Part shown: piece by piece, positions 37,126 through 45,920 of the stretch | Numbering within the stretch: position 1 is the stretch's first letter | Layout: each line of letters begins with the position of its first letter | Assembly: GCA_030148065.1 (NCBI GenBank) | Contig: JASBUC010000063.1 | Coordinates: forward strand, 62,001 to 126,000 | Direction of reading: 5' to 3' | Length of the DNA stretch: 64,000 bases | Origin: Legionellaceae bacterium | Lineage (GTDB): Bacteria > Pseudomonadota > Gammaproteobacteria > Legionellales > Legionellaceae | The notes under the pieces: model-generated | The model's database searches: none | Told to the model about the DNA's origin: nothing | Seen by the model: the letters and a program-made list of their open reading frames with translations, nothing else | Translations under genes and position numbers: made by a program

Positions 37126-37890
37126 CTATTTGGCTTGCATGCGAATGGCTCCATCTAAGCGGATAACCTCCCCATTGAGCATGGCATTGTCAACAATGTG
37201 AGCAGCTAGACTGGCAAACTCCTCAGGACGACCCATACGCTTAGGAAATGGTACCATTTTCGACAAAGAAGCTTGTACTTCTTCTGGCATGTTTAAAAGC
37301 ATGGGAGTGCCTATGATGCCGGGGGCAATGGTATTAACTCGGATCCCTAATGAGGCAAGCTCTCGTGCTGCCGGCAAAGTCATCGCCACCACACCTCCTT
37401 TAGAGGCACTGTAGGCCGTTTGACCAACTTGACCTTCAAAGGCTGCAACCGAAGCGGTATTGATAATGACTCCTCTCTCCCCATCCTGATTGGGATGATT
37501 ATGACTCATTAGGCCTGCTGCTTGTCGCATGATGTTAAAAGTGCCAATTAAGTTAACCTCAATAACATTTGAAAACTCAGCAAGCGGCATAATCGCATCA
37601 CGACCAACCATGCGTTTAGCTGGCGCAATTCCTGCACAATTAACTGCAACTCGTAGGGATCTCTTATTCTCAGAAAGTTCAGCAAATAGGCTTTCAGTTT
37701 GATCAACATTTGCCACATCTAAGGCGTAGAAATCTGCGCCAAGGCGCTTGGCTTCTTCTTGTAATAAGTCCTGATTCAAATCAAGCATTACAATGTGTGC
37801 ACCGGTTTCAGAAAAAGCTTTGCACACACTAAGCCCCATGCCACTGGCAGCCCCAGTGACTAACACCGTGTCCTCAGTTGTTAACTTCAC
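37126..37890 (-). CDS. SDR-family 3-hydroxyacyl-CoA dehydrogenase (HSD17B10-like)
   Basis: Short-chain dehydrogenase close in pattern to type-2 3-hydroxyacyl-CoA dehydrogenase, which oxidises 2-methyl-3-hydroxybutyryl-CoA in isoleucine degradation. 254 residues with TGAASGMG, an Asp after strand beta-2 (MLDLN) that favours NAD, NCAG, and the catalytic Ser-Tyr-Lys in NTASVAAFEG and YSASKGG. The C-terminus (RLDGAIRMQAK) is of the same type. It fits with the branched-chain enzymes at 10-17 kb and the thiolase at 47.6 kb. Substrate assigned by similarity only. Confidence 0.85.
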   Translation of the reverse strand: MKLTTEDTVLVTGAASGMGLSVCKAFSETGAHIVMLDLNQDLLQEEAKRLGADFYALDVANVDQTESLFAELSENKRSLRVAVNCAGIAPAKRMVGRDAIMPLAEFSNVIEVNLIGTFNIMRQAAGLMSHNHPNQDGERGVIINTASVAAFEGQVGQTAYSASKGGVVAMTLPAARELASLGIRVNTIAPGIIGTPMLLNMPEEVQASLSKMVPFPKRMGRPEEFASLAAHIVDNAMLNGEVIRLDGAIRMQAK

Positions 37891-37901
37891 GTAATTACTC
37901 C

Positions 37902-38447
37902 TTACTTCAGAAATTGTTTGCTTAAGGTTTTAAATTCAGGGGTCTTCGAATCTGGTAACCATTCAAAAAAAAGCATTTCCCGACTGATAATTTGCACGCC
38001 TTGCTGCTGCATGCGAGCAACAGCTCTCTCTTTGTCAGAAGGGGTTCTTGAACCAATCGCCTCATAAATCACAAAGACCTCTTTGCCTTGACTTCGTAGT
38101 GCTAATGCTGTTTGCATCACGCAGGCATGTGCTTCAATACCCATTAAAAGGTATTGTTCTTTGTTTCTTTTCTCCATCTCTAGCGCGATGGCCTCATCCG
38201 CCACACAAGAAATAGTACTCTTACTCATTATCTTGGCATGGGTCAAAAAAGGGGACAAGGCGTCAATGGTATGACCCAGACCTTTGGGGTATTGCTCGGT
38301 TATGAGGGTTGATACAGAGAGCGCCTTTGCAAGCGATAACACCCATTCGCAATGGGCCTGTACAGTCTTATTATCTGAAATTAAGGGAAAGAGCTTTTCT
38401 TGTACATCGATTAACACCAACAGTGAGTTTGCTCGTTCAACTAACAT
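37902..38447 (-). CDS. Isochorismatase-family cysteine hydrolase (YcaC-like)
   Basis: Cysteine hydrolase with catalytic triad Asp in LVLIDVQEKLF, Lys in MSKSTISC, and Cys in GIEAHACVMQTAL. 181 residues. YcaC and related proteins have no settled natural substrate; nicotinamidase-like and ureidoacrylate relatives exist. It starts 11 bases before the SDR gene on the same strand, so the two are likely cotranscribed. The Met-rich substrate loop TEQYPKGLG is typical. Confidence 0.87.
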   Translation of the reverse strand: MLVERANSLLVLIDVQEKLFPLISDNKTVQAHCEWVLSLAKALSVSTLITEQYPKGLGHTIDALSPFLTHAKIMSKSTISCVADEAIALEMEKRNKEQYLLMGIEAHACVMQTALALRSQGKEVFVIYEAIGSRTPSDKERAVARMQQQGVQIISREMLFFEWLPDSKTPEFKTLSKQFLK

Positions 38448-38511
38448 ATACCCATCCTATAGAACCTCTAAGACCCATTCAAAGAGCAAAAGTGTGGAGA
38501 GAAATTCTTTG

Positions 38512-39144
38512 TTAGTCAAATAAAACAGGTGACTCTAATGAATGATTGGCCTTCTCAAAGATCTGTTTTATTTGAGCCAAGGTACCTCGATGGCGACACA
38601 ACTCTGGTAGTTGTTTGATAGAAAAGTAGGCAATTTCAGATGTTTCATCGGTTGATTGACGCAGTTGTCCACCTCGAACATTGCATAGAAAAAAGGCAAC
38701 GTGCGTATGCGGCCAATGTGGCGGGTGATCATGTTTTAACTTATCATAAAACGCAAGCAAGTGGGTTGCCTTAACCAAGAGACCTGTTTCTTCATAAACT
38801 TCTTTTTCGGTAGATTCAGCTGCTGAATGATTAACATCTGCCCAACCACCAGGTAAAGCCCAGAGTCCATTACTGCGTTCTTTCACCATTAGAATGTTAT
38901 CGTCTTTAAGAACCAAGGCTCGAACCGCAAGTTTTGGTGTGGCATAACCAATTTCACTAAAACACCAGTTCATGATCCGTTCATTGGGCTCGTTTGACCC
39001 CTTTGCCAAAATATTAGCAGCCAACTCAAGCAGGCGTTTATAACGCTCTTGATCAAACGTATTTTTACTATAATTAAGACCAGTTTGAGCCAAAGACTGA
39101 ATCTCTCTGATGTCTGAAAGGGAAACTTGTGTAAATTCTTCCAT
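38512..39144 (-). CDS. NUDIX hydrolase with N-terminal Nudix_N2-type domain
   Basis: Hydrolyses a nucleoside diphosphate linked to another moiety; ADP-ribose pyrophosphatase is the likely class. An N-terminal helical domain (residues 1-60) is followed by the Nudix fold. The Nudix box reads GGWADVNHSAAESTEKEVYE then ETGL, with His at the usual first Glu and Lys in place of Arg; this variant occurs in this subfamily and the metal-binding EExxG core is kept. The start is set at 39144 (MEEFTQV). It is divergent from ppsR and upstream of the isochorismatase gene. Confidence 0.87.
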   Translation of the reverse strand: MEEFTQVSLSDIREIQSLAQTGLNYSKNTFDQERYKRLLELAANILAKGSNEPNERIMNWCFSEIGYATPKLAVRALVLKDDNILMVKERSNGLWALPGGWADVNHSAAESTEKEVYEETGLLVKATHLLAFYDKLKHDHPPHWPHTHVAFFLCNVRGGQLRQSTDETSEIAYFSIKQLPELCRHRGTLAQIKQIFEKANHSLESPVLFD

Positions 39145-39235
39145 ATAAACCCAACCTTTTCTCAAAACTGTAATTTCAGTTTAGACGAAATTCTATGCGA
39201 TACTTAACTAAATTTACTCTTAAAAGTGAAAAATA

Positions 39236-40051
39236 ATGGTTAGGCACGTCTTTATAATCTCCGATGGCACTGGTATTACCGCAGAAATCTTAAGTCAAAG
39301 TTTAATTAGTCAATTTGAAGGCATCGAATTTAAAACGACAACCATTCCTTATGTTGATTCTCAAGAGAAAGCCCATAAAGTTATAAAAAAAATTGAATTA
39401 GCCTTTAAAGAGAGCAAAGTACAACCGATTCTTTTTACCACTTTGGTTCGGCAAGACATACGTGCCATTTTTAGAACCTCTCCAGCCCAGCTGTTTGATT
39501 TATTCAGTGCCTTCATAAAACCCTTGGAGTCAACTTTAGAGGCAAAATCCTCTTACACCATCGGCAGAACGCATGGGTTAGTTGATAAAGAGTCTTACAA
39601 AGAGCGTATTGCCGCCATTGACTACACCCTGTTGCATGACGATGGGATCAATATAAAAAATTATGAAAAAGCCGACATTATTTTACTTGGCGTCTCTCGC
39701 TCTGGCAAAACCCCGACCTGTTTGTACATGGCCCTACAATATGGGGTGCTGGCTGCTAATTACCCTTTGACAGAGGATGATTTGGAAAAGCACAGTCTGC
39801 CTGAATTTTTAAACCAATATCGTCATAAACTTTTTGGCTTAACCATCAAGCCTGAAAAACTCTATCAAATTAGACAAGAGCGCCGGCCTAGTAGTCAATA
39901 TGCCTCTCTCTCTCAATGCAAGCGCGAAGTTGTAAATGTACTAAATTTGTTCAAGCAAGAAAAAATACACTATTTAAATTCAACCGATTATTCCATCGAA
40001 GAAATTTCAACAAGAATCATGGCAAAACAAAAAATCAAGCGTCGTATTTAA
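39236..40051 (+). CDS. ppsR: PEP synthase regulatory protein (kinase/pyrophosphorylase) PpsR
   Basis: Bifunctional regulator (DUF299) that phosphorylates a Thr of PEP synthase with ADP and reverses this with phosphate. 271 residues. N-terminal ISDGTGITAEIL and the P-loop GVSRSGKTPTCLYMALQYG are diagnostic. ppsA is at 34653, so enzyme and regulator are kept close but on opposite strands. It ends 17 bases inside the 3' end of the permease fusion gene, convergent. Confidence 0.95.
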   Translation: MVRHVFIISDGTGITAEILSQSLISQFEGIEFKTTTIPYVDSQEKAHKVIKKIELAFKESKVQPILFTTLVRQDIRAIFRTSPAQLFDLFSAFIKPLESTLEAKSSYTIGRTHGLVDKESYKERIAAIDYTLLHDDGINIKNYEKADIILLGVSRSGKTPTCLYMALQYGVLAANYPLTEDDLEKHSLPEFLNQYRHKLFGLTIKPEKLYQIRQERRPSSQYASLSQCKREVVNVLNLFKQEKIHYLNSTDYSIEEISTRIMAKQKIKRRI

Positions 40052-42731
40052 TCAACAAACTTTGATTGCCCTCTACCTTGCTTAAGACTTGTTTATGACC
40101 ATTAGGCCATTCAATGATGACTTCATCAATTATTGGATTTTTACCTAAACCAAAATGCAGGCTAAATGGGTTTTGAGAGGCAAAGGAAGCGCCACCTTGT
40201 AGGAGTTTTTGCTGAACCTTGCCCTTTTGTCTGATTGTCACTTTAGCACCCACGCCAAAATAATTGCTCTTATCCTTGCCTCGAAGTTTAATCAAAATGT
40301 AATGGTTCTCAGGGTTGGCTTTATTTAAATAAAGGGAGAGATGGTGCTTATCACGTTCCGAAATTGCAATGTCAAGCGCACCATCTTGATTTAAATCAGC
40401 AACGGCTAAACCACGTGAGGTGGCATGATTTTCTAGACCCAATAATTTTACCTTGTTTTCATACTGTCGACCCTCACCTTTTATGAAAAAAGAATTACTG
40501 CTGTAGATTTTATCCATTGCTCTCTCATTGGCTAAAGGTTTCGTCTTTGTTTGTTTAATAAGCCCATTGGCTATGACGATGGCATTTTCTCCGCTGTTTG
40601 AAAAATCTATTTCAGCGACCCCCCAACCAATGTGAAAGTTATCCCCCATCCCTAGAGTACTCGCTTCATTTTTAAAGGTTTCATTTCCTTGATTGATCCA
40701 TAGATGGTTACTTTCAGCGGTGGTCACAAAAAGATCCCAAAAGCCATCTGAATTTAAATCAGTAATGGCCACTCCCATACTGGTTCCAAAGCGAGCAAGC
40801 CCTGATTTTTTCGTTACATTTTCAAACCGACCATTGCCTAAATTTTTATAAAGTTGGCTGCTGCCAAGATCAGAGCTAACAAATAAATCCACCAAATGAT
40901 CATTATTGAAATCAAACCAAACAGGTTGAAAAGAAAACCCTCTGCTGCCTACTTTTTGATTATCCAATATACTAATTAGTTGATTGGTGTTAACCGTGAG
41001 GCCTGCGACGCCGGCCTCCAGGGCAACCTCTTTAAAGATCCCATTCTCATTTCGGTACAAACGATCTTGCGATGACTGACCTGATAGTTCATTTTGAGCC
41101 GTGTGTTTTATTTCGCCAAAGTTGGCTACAAATAAATCCAAATCACCATCGTTATCATAATCAGCCCAAGCCGCACTGCTACTTTTATCTCGGTGAGTAA
41201 GTCCTACCTTTTGACTGATTTCTCTAAAACGACCATTGCCCAGGTTTTTAAAAAATAAATTAGGCTCTGCCTCCCCTTGCTCATTCTGATAATTAACTAA
41301 ATAAAGATCTGGCAAGCCATCGTTATCATAATCTCCCCAAATACCAGCCGTACTCACATACTCTCCATCAATAGAAAGCGCCTTAGTAGTATCAACAAAT
41401 TTTGCTCCCCCAATGTTTTTAAAAAGAGCAGGAACTCCTTTTCTAGCAACAAACAAGTCGGTTAAACCATCTTGATCGAAATCAATCAACGAAACACCAC
41501 CAGCCATAATCTCTTTAAACGAGTCAAGACTGTATGGCTTTATAATTGGTAATAAGGCCTGATGTTTAAATGGTGCCTTACTTTGATAGTGTTGGTATTG
41601 CTGAGGTAGACTCTCTGCATAAAGATGATGCGTGAGTAACCCCATAGAGACGGCCACTAAATAGACGCCACTAAAGATGGCCGTGGTTAATGTAAATCCA
41701 ACTTCTCGCCCCATTACAAAATAAACCAATAGGCTAAGGCAAGGCATGGTTACTAGTAACACCAGTGATAAATACAAAGGCAATCCCAAAGAGTATAAAA
41801 ACCATACCACTACAATGTCTACAAACATTGGAGATGGCAGCATCATGCCTAAGAGAGCCGCCAACATAATTAGACGCATTGGTGAACTTTTTATAAACAG
41901 TAACCCCTCTAGCGGAAAGAACGTAACAAGTATGCCTGCTAAAATGGCAACAACGAACATCACTGGTAACACATGCTTAACAATAAAGCCCAAATAGTAA
42001 GCATATCGTCTTAGACAAAATTGTAATGACCGTCTCCATGACTCTTTTCTTTCAGGTGTGGAGGAGAGGAGAGCTGAACTTTTATCTGCTTGATCCTCAC
42101 TCTTTTGAGAAAACAGAGCGCAGCAAATAGGAATAATGATAAGAAGTATTGAAATGATGCCAAACAGCCTTAATAGAAATAAATGTAGTGGAAATAGCAT
42201 CGACACGATGATTAATCCCAACGGATTTAAACTCGGTGAGCTAATTAATGTTGCAAAGGCTGCCTCATTAGACCCCCCGGCTTTTTTTAAACCAAGTCCA
42301 ATTGGGGTGGCGCAATTAGTACAGACCCCAAGAGGAAACCCAAACAAACTACCAAGCAATGAGCCAAACACCCCTTTTTTTTTGACTTGACGGAGCAATG
42401 AAAGCATTTGTTCCAATAATAAAAGGCAGGCAGCTCCAAAGAAAAAGCCAAACGTCATGCCTTGCACATTCGTTTCCATCCAATTAGCACTGGCTTTTGC
42501 TATGGCCACTAAAGGGCTTTCAACACCGTGACTTAGCAAAATCTCATCTTTGGAGACAGGACTGAAGTTTCTCTCAAGCAAGGTCCCGTTTTCTGCATTA
42601 TGAACTTCGTGATTAAGAGCAGGATAACGAGAGAGTCCCCAAAAGGTTGCAAGAATCACTAGCAAAAAAATAATGGCTATTTTTTTTCTTTGTGAATTAA
42701 ATAAAGGCTCAGTAGTACAATAGCTAATCAC
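40035..42731 (-). CDS. Permease - VCBS/FG-GAP - ASPIC/UnbV fusion protein, 898 aa
   Basis: Unusual architecture. Residues about 18-38 form a first membrane helix; a short extracytoplasmic stretch follows, then about eight to ten more helices (about 85-370) that resemble the ArsP_1/DUF318 permease family: GVCTNCATPIGLGLKKAG with two Cys, LISSPSLNPLG, and a second copy-like LGMMLPSPMFVDIV. From about residue 400 to the end there are VCBS/FG-GAP repeats (DFDQDGLTDLFVA, DYDNDGLPDLYLV, DYDNDGDLDLFVA, DFNNDHLVDLFVS, DLNSDGFWDLFVT, DLNQDGALDIAIS; DxDxDGxxD calcium sites) and a terminal ASPIC/UnbV domain (VGAKVTIRQKGKVQQ, VIIEWPNGHKQ). The propeller should be outside the membrane. A metal or metalloid transporter with a sensor/binding domain is plausible; not proven. 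Confidence 0.85.
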   Translation of the reverse strand: MISYCTTEPLFNSQRKKIAIIFLLVILATFWGLSRYPALNHEVHNAENGTLLERNFSPVSKDEILLSHGVESPLVAIAKASANWMETNVQGMTFGFFFGAACLLLLEQMLSLLRQVKKKGVFGSLLGSLFGFPLGVCTNCATPIGLGLKKAGGSNEAAFATLISSPSLNPLGLIIVSMLFPLHLFLLRLFGIISILLIIIPICCALFSQKSEDQADKSSALLSSTPERKESWRRSLQFCLRRYAYYLGFIVKHVLPVMFVVAILAGILVTFFPLEGLLFIKSSPMRLIMLAALLGMMLPSPMFVDIVVVWFLYSLGLPLYLSLVLLVTMPCLSLLVYFVMGREVGFTLTTAIFSGVYLVAVSMGLLTHHLYAESLPQQYQHYQSKAPFKHQALLPIIKPYSLDSFKEIMAGGVSLIDFDQDGLTDLFVARKGVPALFKNIGGAKFVDTTKALSIDGEYVSTAGIWGDYDNDGLPDLYLVNYQNEQGEAEPNLFFKNLGNGRFREISQKVGLTHRDKSSSAAWADYDNDGDLDLFVANFGEIKHTAQNELSGQSSQDRLYRNENGIFKEVALEAGVAGLTVNTNQLISILDNQKVGSRGFSFQPVWFDFNNDHLVDLFVSSDLGSSQLYKNLGNGRFENVTKKSGLARFGTSMGVAITDLNSDGFWDLFVTTAESNHLWINQGNETFKNEASTLGMGDNFHIGWGVAEIDFSNSGENAIVIANGLIKQTKTKPLANERAMDKIYSSNSFFIKGEGRQYENKVKLLGLENHATSRGLAVADLNQDGALDIAISERDKHHLSLYLNKANPENHYILIKLRGKDKSNYFGVGAKVTIRQKGKVQQKLLQGGASFASQNPFSLHFGLGKNPIIDEVIIEWPNGHKQVLSKVEGNQSLLIKYDA

Positions 42732-42796
42732 GTCTTTATTCTTCTTAAAAAATAAGCTCTAATGTGAGTCTAGACTCGTTTGACACGGATGGTTAA

Positions 42797-43570
42797 ATGA
42801 AAAAAACAATAATAATTTTGCTTGTTTTTTATACTGCTGTTTTACATGCTGAAACCAATAGTGCCTTTATTGAAACCCAAAGAGGTTTGCAACCCGTTCG
42901 TTTTTCATTAAATAACCATTATGCGGTGGTAGAAGGCGACATTCTACTTGCTAAAGACACCGAACTAAAACCAGGTTCTGTGGTCGTTAAAACACAAAGT
43001 GGCCGCTGGGAAAATGGCATTGTTCCCTACAAGATTGATCCAAACTTACCAGTAGAGAATCAAAAAAATGTCTTACAAGCGATGATTGAGTGGCTAAATC
43101 ACAGTCATCTTAAGTTTATCAATGTTAGTCGACTAAAAGAGTCCCCCTACCAAGATTACATCTTATTTACCAGCGCCCCAGGAACGGAATGTTCTTCCTA
43201 TGTAGGGCGACATGGCGGCGTTCAGGTTGTTCGACTAGCTCCACGTTGCAATGTGTTTAATACCACTCATGAAATTGGCCATGCACTTGGTCTATGGCAT
43301 GAGCAATCTAGAAGTGATCGAAACAATTACATTCGCATTGTTTGGGAAAACATTGAGCCTGAGATGATGCACAATTTTGAACAGCATCTAAATGATGGAG
43401 AGGACATTGGGGATTATGATTATGAGTCATTAATGCACTATGGGCCCTATGCCTTCTCAAGTAATGGCAAACAAACCATTGTACCTCTTAAAGAAAGTGC
43501 TGAAATTGGTCAGCGGACTCACTTAAGTAACAAAGACATCAAAGCCATTAACACCCTCTACCCTAACTGA
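42797..43570 (+). CDS. Secreted astacin-family zinc metalloprotease (LegP-like)
   Basis: Peptidase M12A. Signal peptide MKKTIIILLVFYTAVLHAE, a short pro-like segment, then the catalytic domain. The full zinc motif HEIGHALGLWHEQSRSDR matches HExxHxxGxxHExxRxDR, and the Met-turn is SLMHYGPYA. 257 residues, i.e. one catalytic domain without CUB or EGF extensions. Astacins are rare in bacteria; Legionella LegP is a Dot/Icm-associated example, but this protein has a Sec-type signal peptide. Divergent from the permease fusion, convergent with the small zinc-ribbon gene, with which it overlaps by eight bases. Confidence 0.92.
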   Translation: MKKTIIILLVFYTAVLHAETNSAFIETQRGLQPVRFSLNNHYAVVEGDILLAKDTELKPGSVVVKTQSGRWENGIVPYKIDPNLPVENQKNVLQAMIEWLNHSHLKFINVSRLKESPYQDYILFTSAPGTECSSYVGRHGGVQVVRLAPRCNVFNTTHEIGHALGLWHEQSRSDRNNYIRIVWENIEPEMMHNFEQHLNDGEDIGDYDYESLMHYGPYAFSSNGKQTIVPLKESAEIGQRTHLSNKDIKAINTLYPN

Positions 43571-43766
43571 TTGGCAACGCTAGTAACCGATGCCACTTCT
43601 CTATTAAGAGTTCTTTATTTGGGTAAGCTTCTTGTGTGCCAAAGCCACAACTTTGGCAGTTTATAAAATAAAATGTTTTATTTTGCTCGCCGACTTCACG
43701 GTTAATCGCGACAATGTCAACGTCTTGTTGACACTCGGGACAAGACTGAACACTGATCATTTGCAT
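43563..43766 (-). CDS. Small zinc-ribbon protein, Lar (restriction alleviation)-like
   Basis: 67 residues with CPEC near the N-terminus, CQSC in the middle, and a C-terminal NKELLIEKWHRLL. This CPxC-x(n)-CxxCG-x(n)-aiexWN-like plan matches the phage Lar / zinc-ribbon family that alleviates type I restriction; several paralogues have no known function. No other phage gene is nearby. It overlaps the astacin gene tail-to-tail by eight bases. Family call moderate, function unproven. Confidence 0.6.
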   Translation of the reverse strand: MQMISVQSCPECQQDVDIVAINREVGEQNKTFYFINCQSCGFGTQEAYPNKELLIEKWHRLLALPIS

Positions 43767-43876
43767 CTCCCTTGCAAACTATTTGCTCGCAAACATTATA
43801 ATCGTAAAAATGAAGCCATGACAAATTATACAATAAGTGCTAGCGTGTTAGAGTGAATCAGGGACGAACACAGAAC

Positions 43877-44875
43877 ATGACAACGATTGAAGAGATAAGT
43901 GCTCACATTCGTACTAGTGATGCAAGTGAGCTAAGCATTGAGAACCAAACTCTCACTGAACTTGAGCTCATAGCACTAAGTAATGCCGTTCGAGGAAGAG
44001 GCGGCCTGAAAGTCTTGAAACTAGAAAAGTGCGCCTTTGCAGCCCAAGGGCTCGCGGTTTTGCTAAAACGCATAAGCCTTGATAAAACGCTCAAACAACT
44101 CTCGCTGTCAGGCTGTAATCTTAAGACCAATGATTATGACGCCTTGCTGCACTTCATAAAGCAAGCAACCTTTCTAAGCGCTCTTGATTTGAGCGGGCTT
44201 TTAATTGATGATCAAGCAGGCGTGCTACTCTCTCAGGCACTCTCAAGCAATAATAGCATTCAAAGCCTCAATCTCGAATGCAATGCCCTAGCAAGGGACT
44301 CCGCTTGTGCCTTCAAAGCTTGGCTACCCAAGGCCACACACCTACAAGATCTAAATTTAAGTTCTAATCTCATCGCAGAAGATGAGATCTTAGCACTGAT
44401 AGAGACTCTTACACAGAATAGAACCATTCGAACGTTGAACTTAAGCTTCAACACCCATCAACCTCAAAACCCTACAGACAAATCTAAATTTGAGCAGAAA
44501 ATTGTTGCCTTAATTAATGAAAAGATAGAACGAAACCTTGTTAAAAGCTTCCTTGAACACCTGCCTCTGCAAATGGTCAGTGATGCAGAGCTCGCTTTTT
44601 GGCAAACCAAAGTTCGAAAAGGTGGCAAACAATGCCGCTCATTTAAAGTTCCTCACACCATCTACAACTTAATGGCGACCAGTAATCAAGCTGGCGCCAT
44701 TTGTGAGCGAGGCGCATCGAATCAAACCTTGAGGAGCCTATTGGATAAACCCAGTGGTTCTTGGTCCTCTTTTTTTGGTCAATCTAAGAAATATCGAGCC
44801 CCTTTGCTACAGAAGTTACGAGATGGTGAGTTTGATGAGCACGAAAACCATCCAAGGCAATATAATGTTCTATAA
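43877..44875 (+). CDS. Leucine-rich-repeat protein, effector-like
   Basis: About 332 residues. Residues about 15-185 hold five or six ribonuclease-inhibitor-type leucine-rich repeats (for example LKVLKLEKCAFAAQGLAVLL, LKQLSLSGCNL, LSALDLSGLLI, IQSLNLECNALA, LQDLNLSSNLIAEDEI, IRTLNLSFN). The C-terminal 150 residues are basic and unrecognised. The last residues (about 315-332, EFDEHENHPRQYNVL) are acidic with a hydrophobic end, like an E-block translocation signal. The ATG at 43877 has AGGGA 13 bases upstream; a GTG at 43853 is the alternative start. RI-type LRRs are common in eukaryote-facing bacterial proteins. No signal peptide. Confidence 0.8.
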   Translation: MTTIEEISAHIRTSDASELSIENQTLTELELIALSNAVRGRGGLKVLKLEKCAFAAQGLAVLLKRISLDKTLKQLSLSGCNLKTNDYDALLHFIKQATFLSALDLSGLLIDDQAGVLLSQALSSNNSIQSLNLECNALARDSACAFKAWLPKATHLQDLNLSSNLIAEDEILALIETLTQNRTIRTLNLSFNTHQPQNPTDKSKFEQKIVALINEKIERNLVKSFLEHLPLQMVSDAELAFWQTKVRKGGKQCRSFKVPHTIYNLMATSNQAGAICERGASNQTLRSLLDKPSGSWSSFFGQSKKYRAPLLQKLRDGEFDEHENHPRQYNVL

Positions 44876-44995
44876 TTGAACTTAATTACCCCACAGTAAA
44901 GGAAACTCGCCGCCTCTGTATTAGTTGAAGTTCTAAATTTAAACAGGTAAAATCCGCACCCCTTTAAATTTGTACAACTTTCAGGCATAACGATT

Positions 44996-45919
44996 ATGAC
45001 AAAGATTACAGCCAGCAAACTAAATAAGCTTGTAAAAACCAGCCTAGAGAATCGCAGTGGACGTCTGGCGAACTACATCCCAGAGCTTGCCAGTGTGCCT
45101 GAAGATTATGTGTCACTGACTGTGCAAGCACTTGGGGAAGAGGCGGTGACAGTCGCGACTGAAAAAAACCGCAAATTAACCCTGCAGAGTTCAGCAAAAT
45201 TAATCCCACTGATTGGCCTGCTCGAAGAGTTTGGCCCTAAGAAAGTCTTTTCTTGGGTGAAGGTTGAGCCCTCCGGTGATGATTTTGCCTCCATTGCGAG
45301 ACTCGACCAGTTCGGCCCAAAAGCCTCAAACCCAGTGATTAATGCAGGCGCCATCACCTTATGTTCTTTTATCCCTGGTGAAGGAGAGAAAAAACTTGCT
45401 TGGTTGGAAGACTGGTTTCAAAAGCTTTTTGCCGATCCTTTGTCAGTAAATAACTTAGTGCTTGCCTCCGAAAAACGCACAGGCGATCGAAACCGATCTC
45501 TTGCTTATTTATTAAAAAGCAATGGCGTTATTAAAAGCAGTGTTAAAGAAACCTTAGAAACTTACTTTACCCTCTGCAGCCATCAAGCAGAGCCTGAGCG
45601 TTTAATTCAACTGCCCTATCTTCTTGCGAATGACGGAAAAAATCAAAATGGTGAGCGCATTATTTCGTCAAGTACCGTGCAACAAACGCTTGCCATTATG
45701 GCAACTTGCGGCCTCTATAATGAATCCGGCACAAACATGGTCAGAACAGGCATGCCTGCTAAGAGTGCGGTCTCAGGCATCATTCTCGCAGTCAGCCCCG
45801 CTAAAGGAGCCATTGTGGTGGCAAGTCCCAAAGTCAATGACAAAGGCAACAGCGTCAGGGGAAATCAACTCCTAGAGACACTTTCAAATGACTACCGCTG
45901 GCACTTTGCTGCGCCATAG
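44996..45919 (+). CDS. glsA: Glutaminase (GlsA/GlsB family)
   Basis: Hydrolyses glutamine to glutamate and ammonia; beta-lactamase-like fold. 307 residues, as for E. coli YneH. Catalytic Ser and Lys in QSSAK (SxxK), substrate residues in NPVINAGAI, EKRTGDRNRSLAY, and the GMPAKSAVSG loop. Unusual detail: the usual QSISKVF segment here reads QSSAKLIPL, keeping the catalytic residues. Its stop is one base away from the convergent aldehyde dehydrogenase. In E. coli glsB (yneH) is also next to sad (yneI). Confidence 0.93.
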   Translation: MTKITASKLNKLVKTSLENRSGRLANYIPELASVPEDYVSLTVQALGEEAVTVATEKNRKLTLQSSAKLIPLIGLLEEFGPKKVFSWVKVEPSGDDFASIARLDQFGPKASNPVINAGAITLCSFIPGEGEKKLAWLEDWFQKLFADPLSVNNLVLASEKRTGDRNRSLAYLLKSNGVIKSSVKETLETYFTLCSHQAEPERLIQLPYLLANDGKNQNGERIISSSTVQQTLAIMATCGLYNESGTNMVRTGMPAKSAVSGIILAVSPAKGAIVVASPKVNDKGNSVRGNQLLETLSNDYRWHFAAP

Positions 45920-45920
45920 A

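Noticed and set aside
38800-38880. Degenerate Nudix box suggesting an inactive enzyme
   Set aside because: The first Glu and the Arg vary in this N2-type subfamily, and the metal-binding EExG core is present.
43632-43856. 74-codon plus-strand frame between the astacin and LRR genes
   Set aside because: Antisense to the zinc-ribbon gene, which has the CxxC pattern; no ribosome site.
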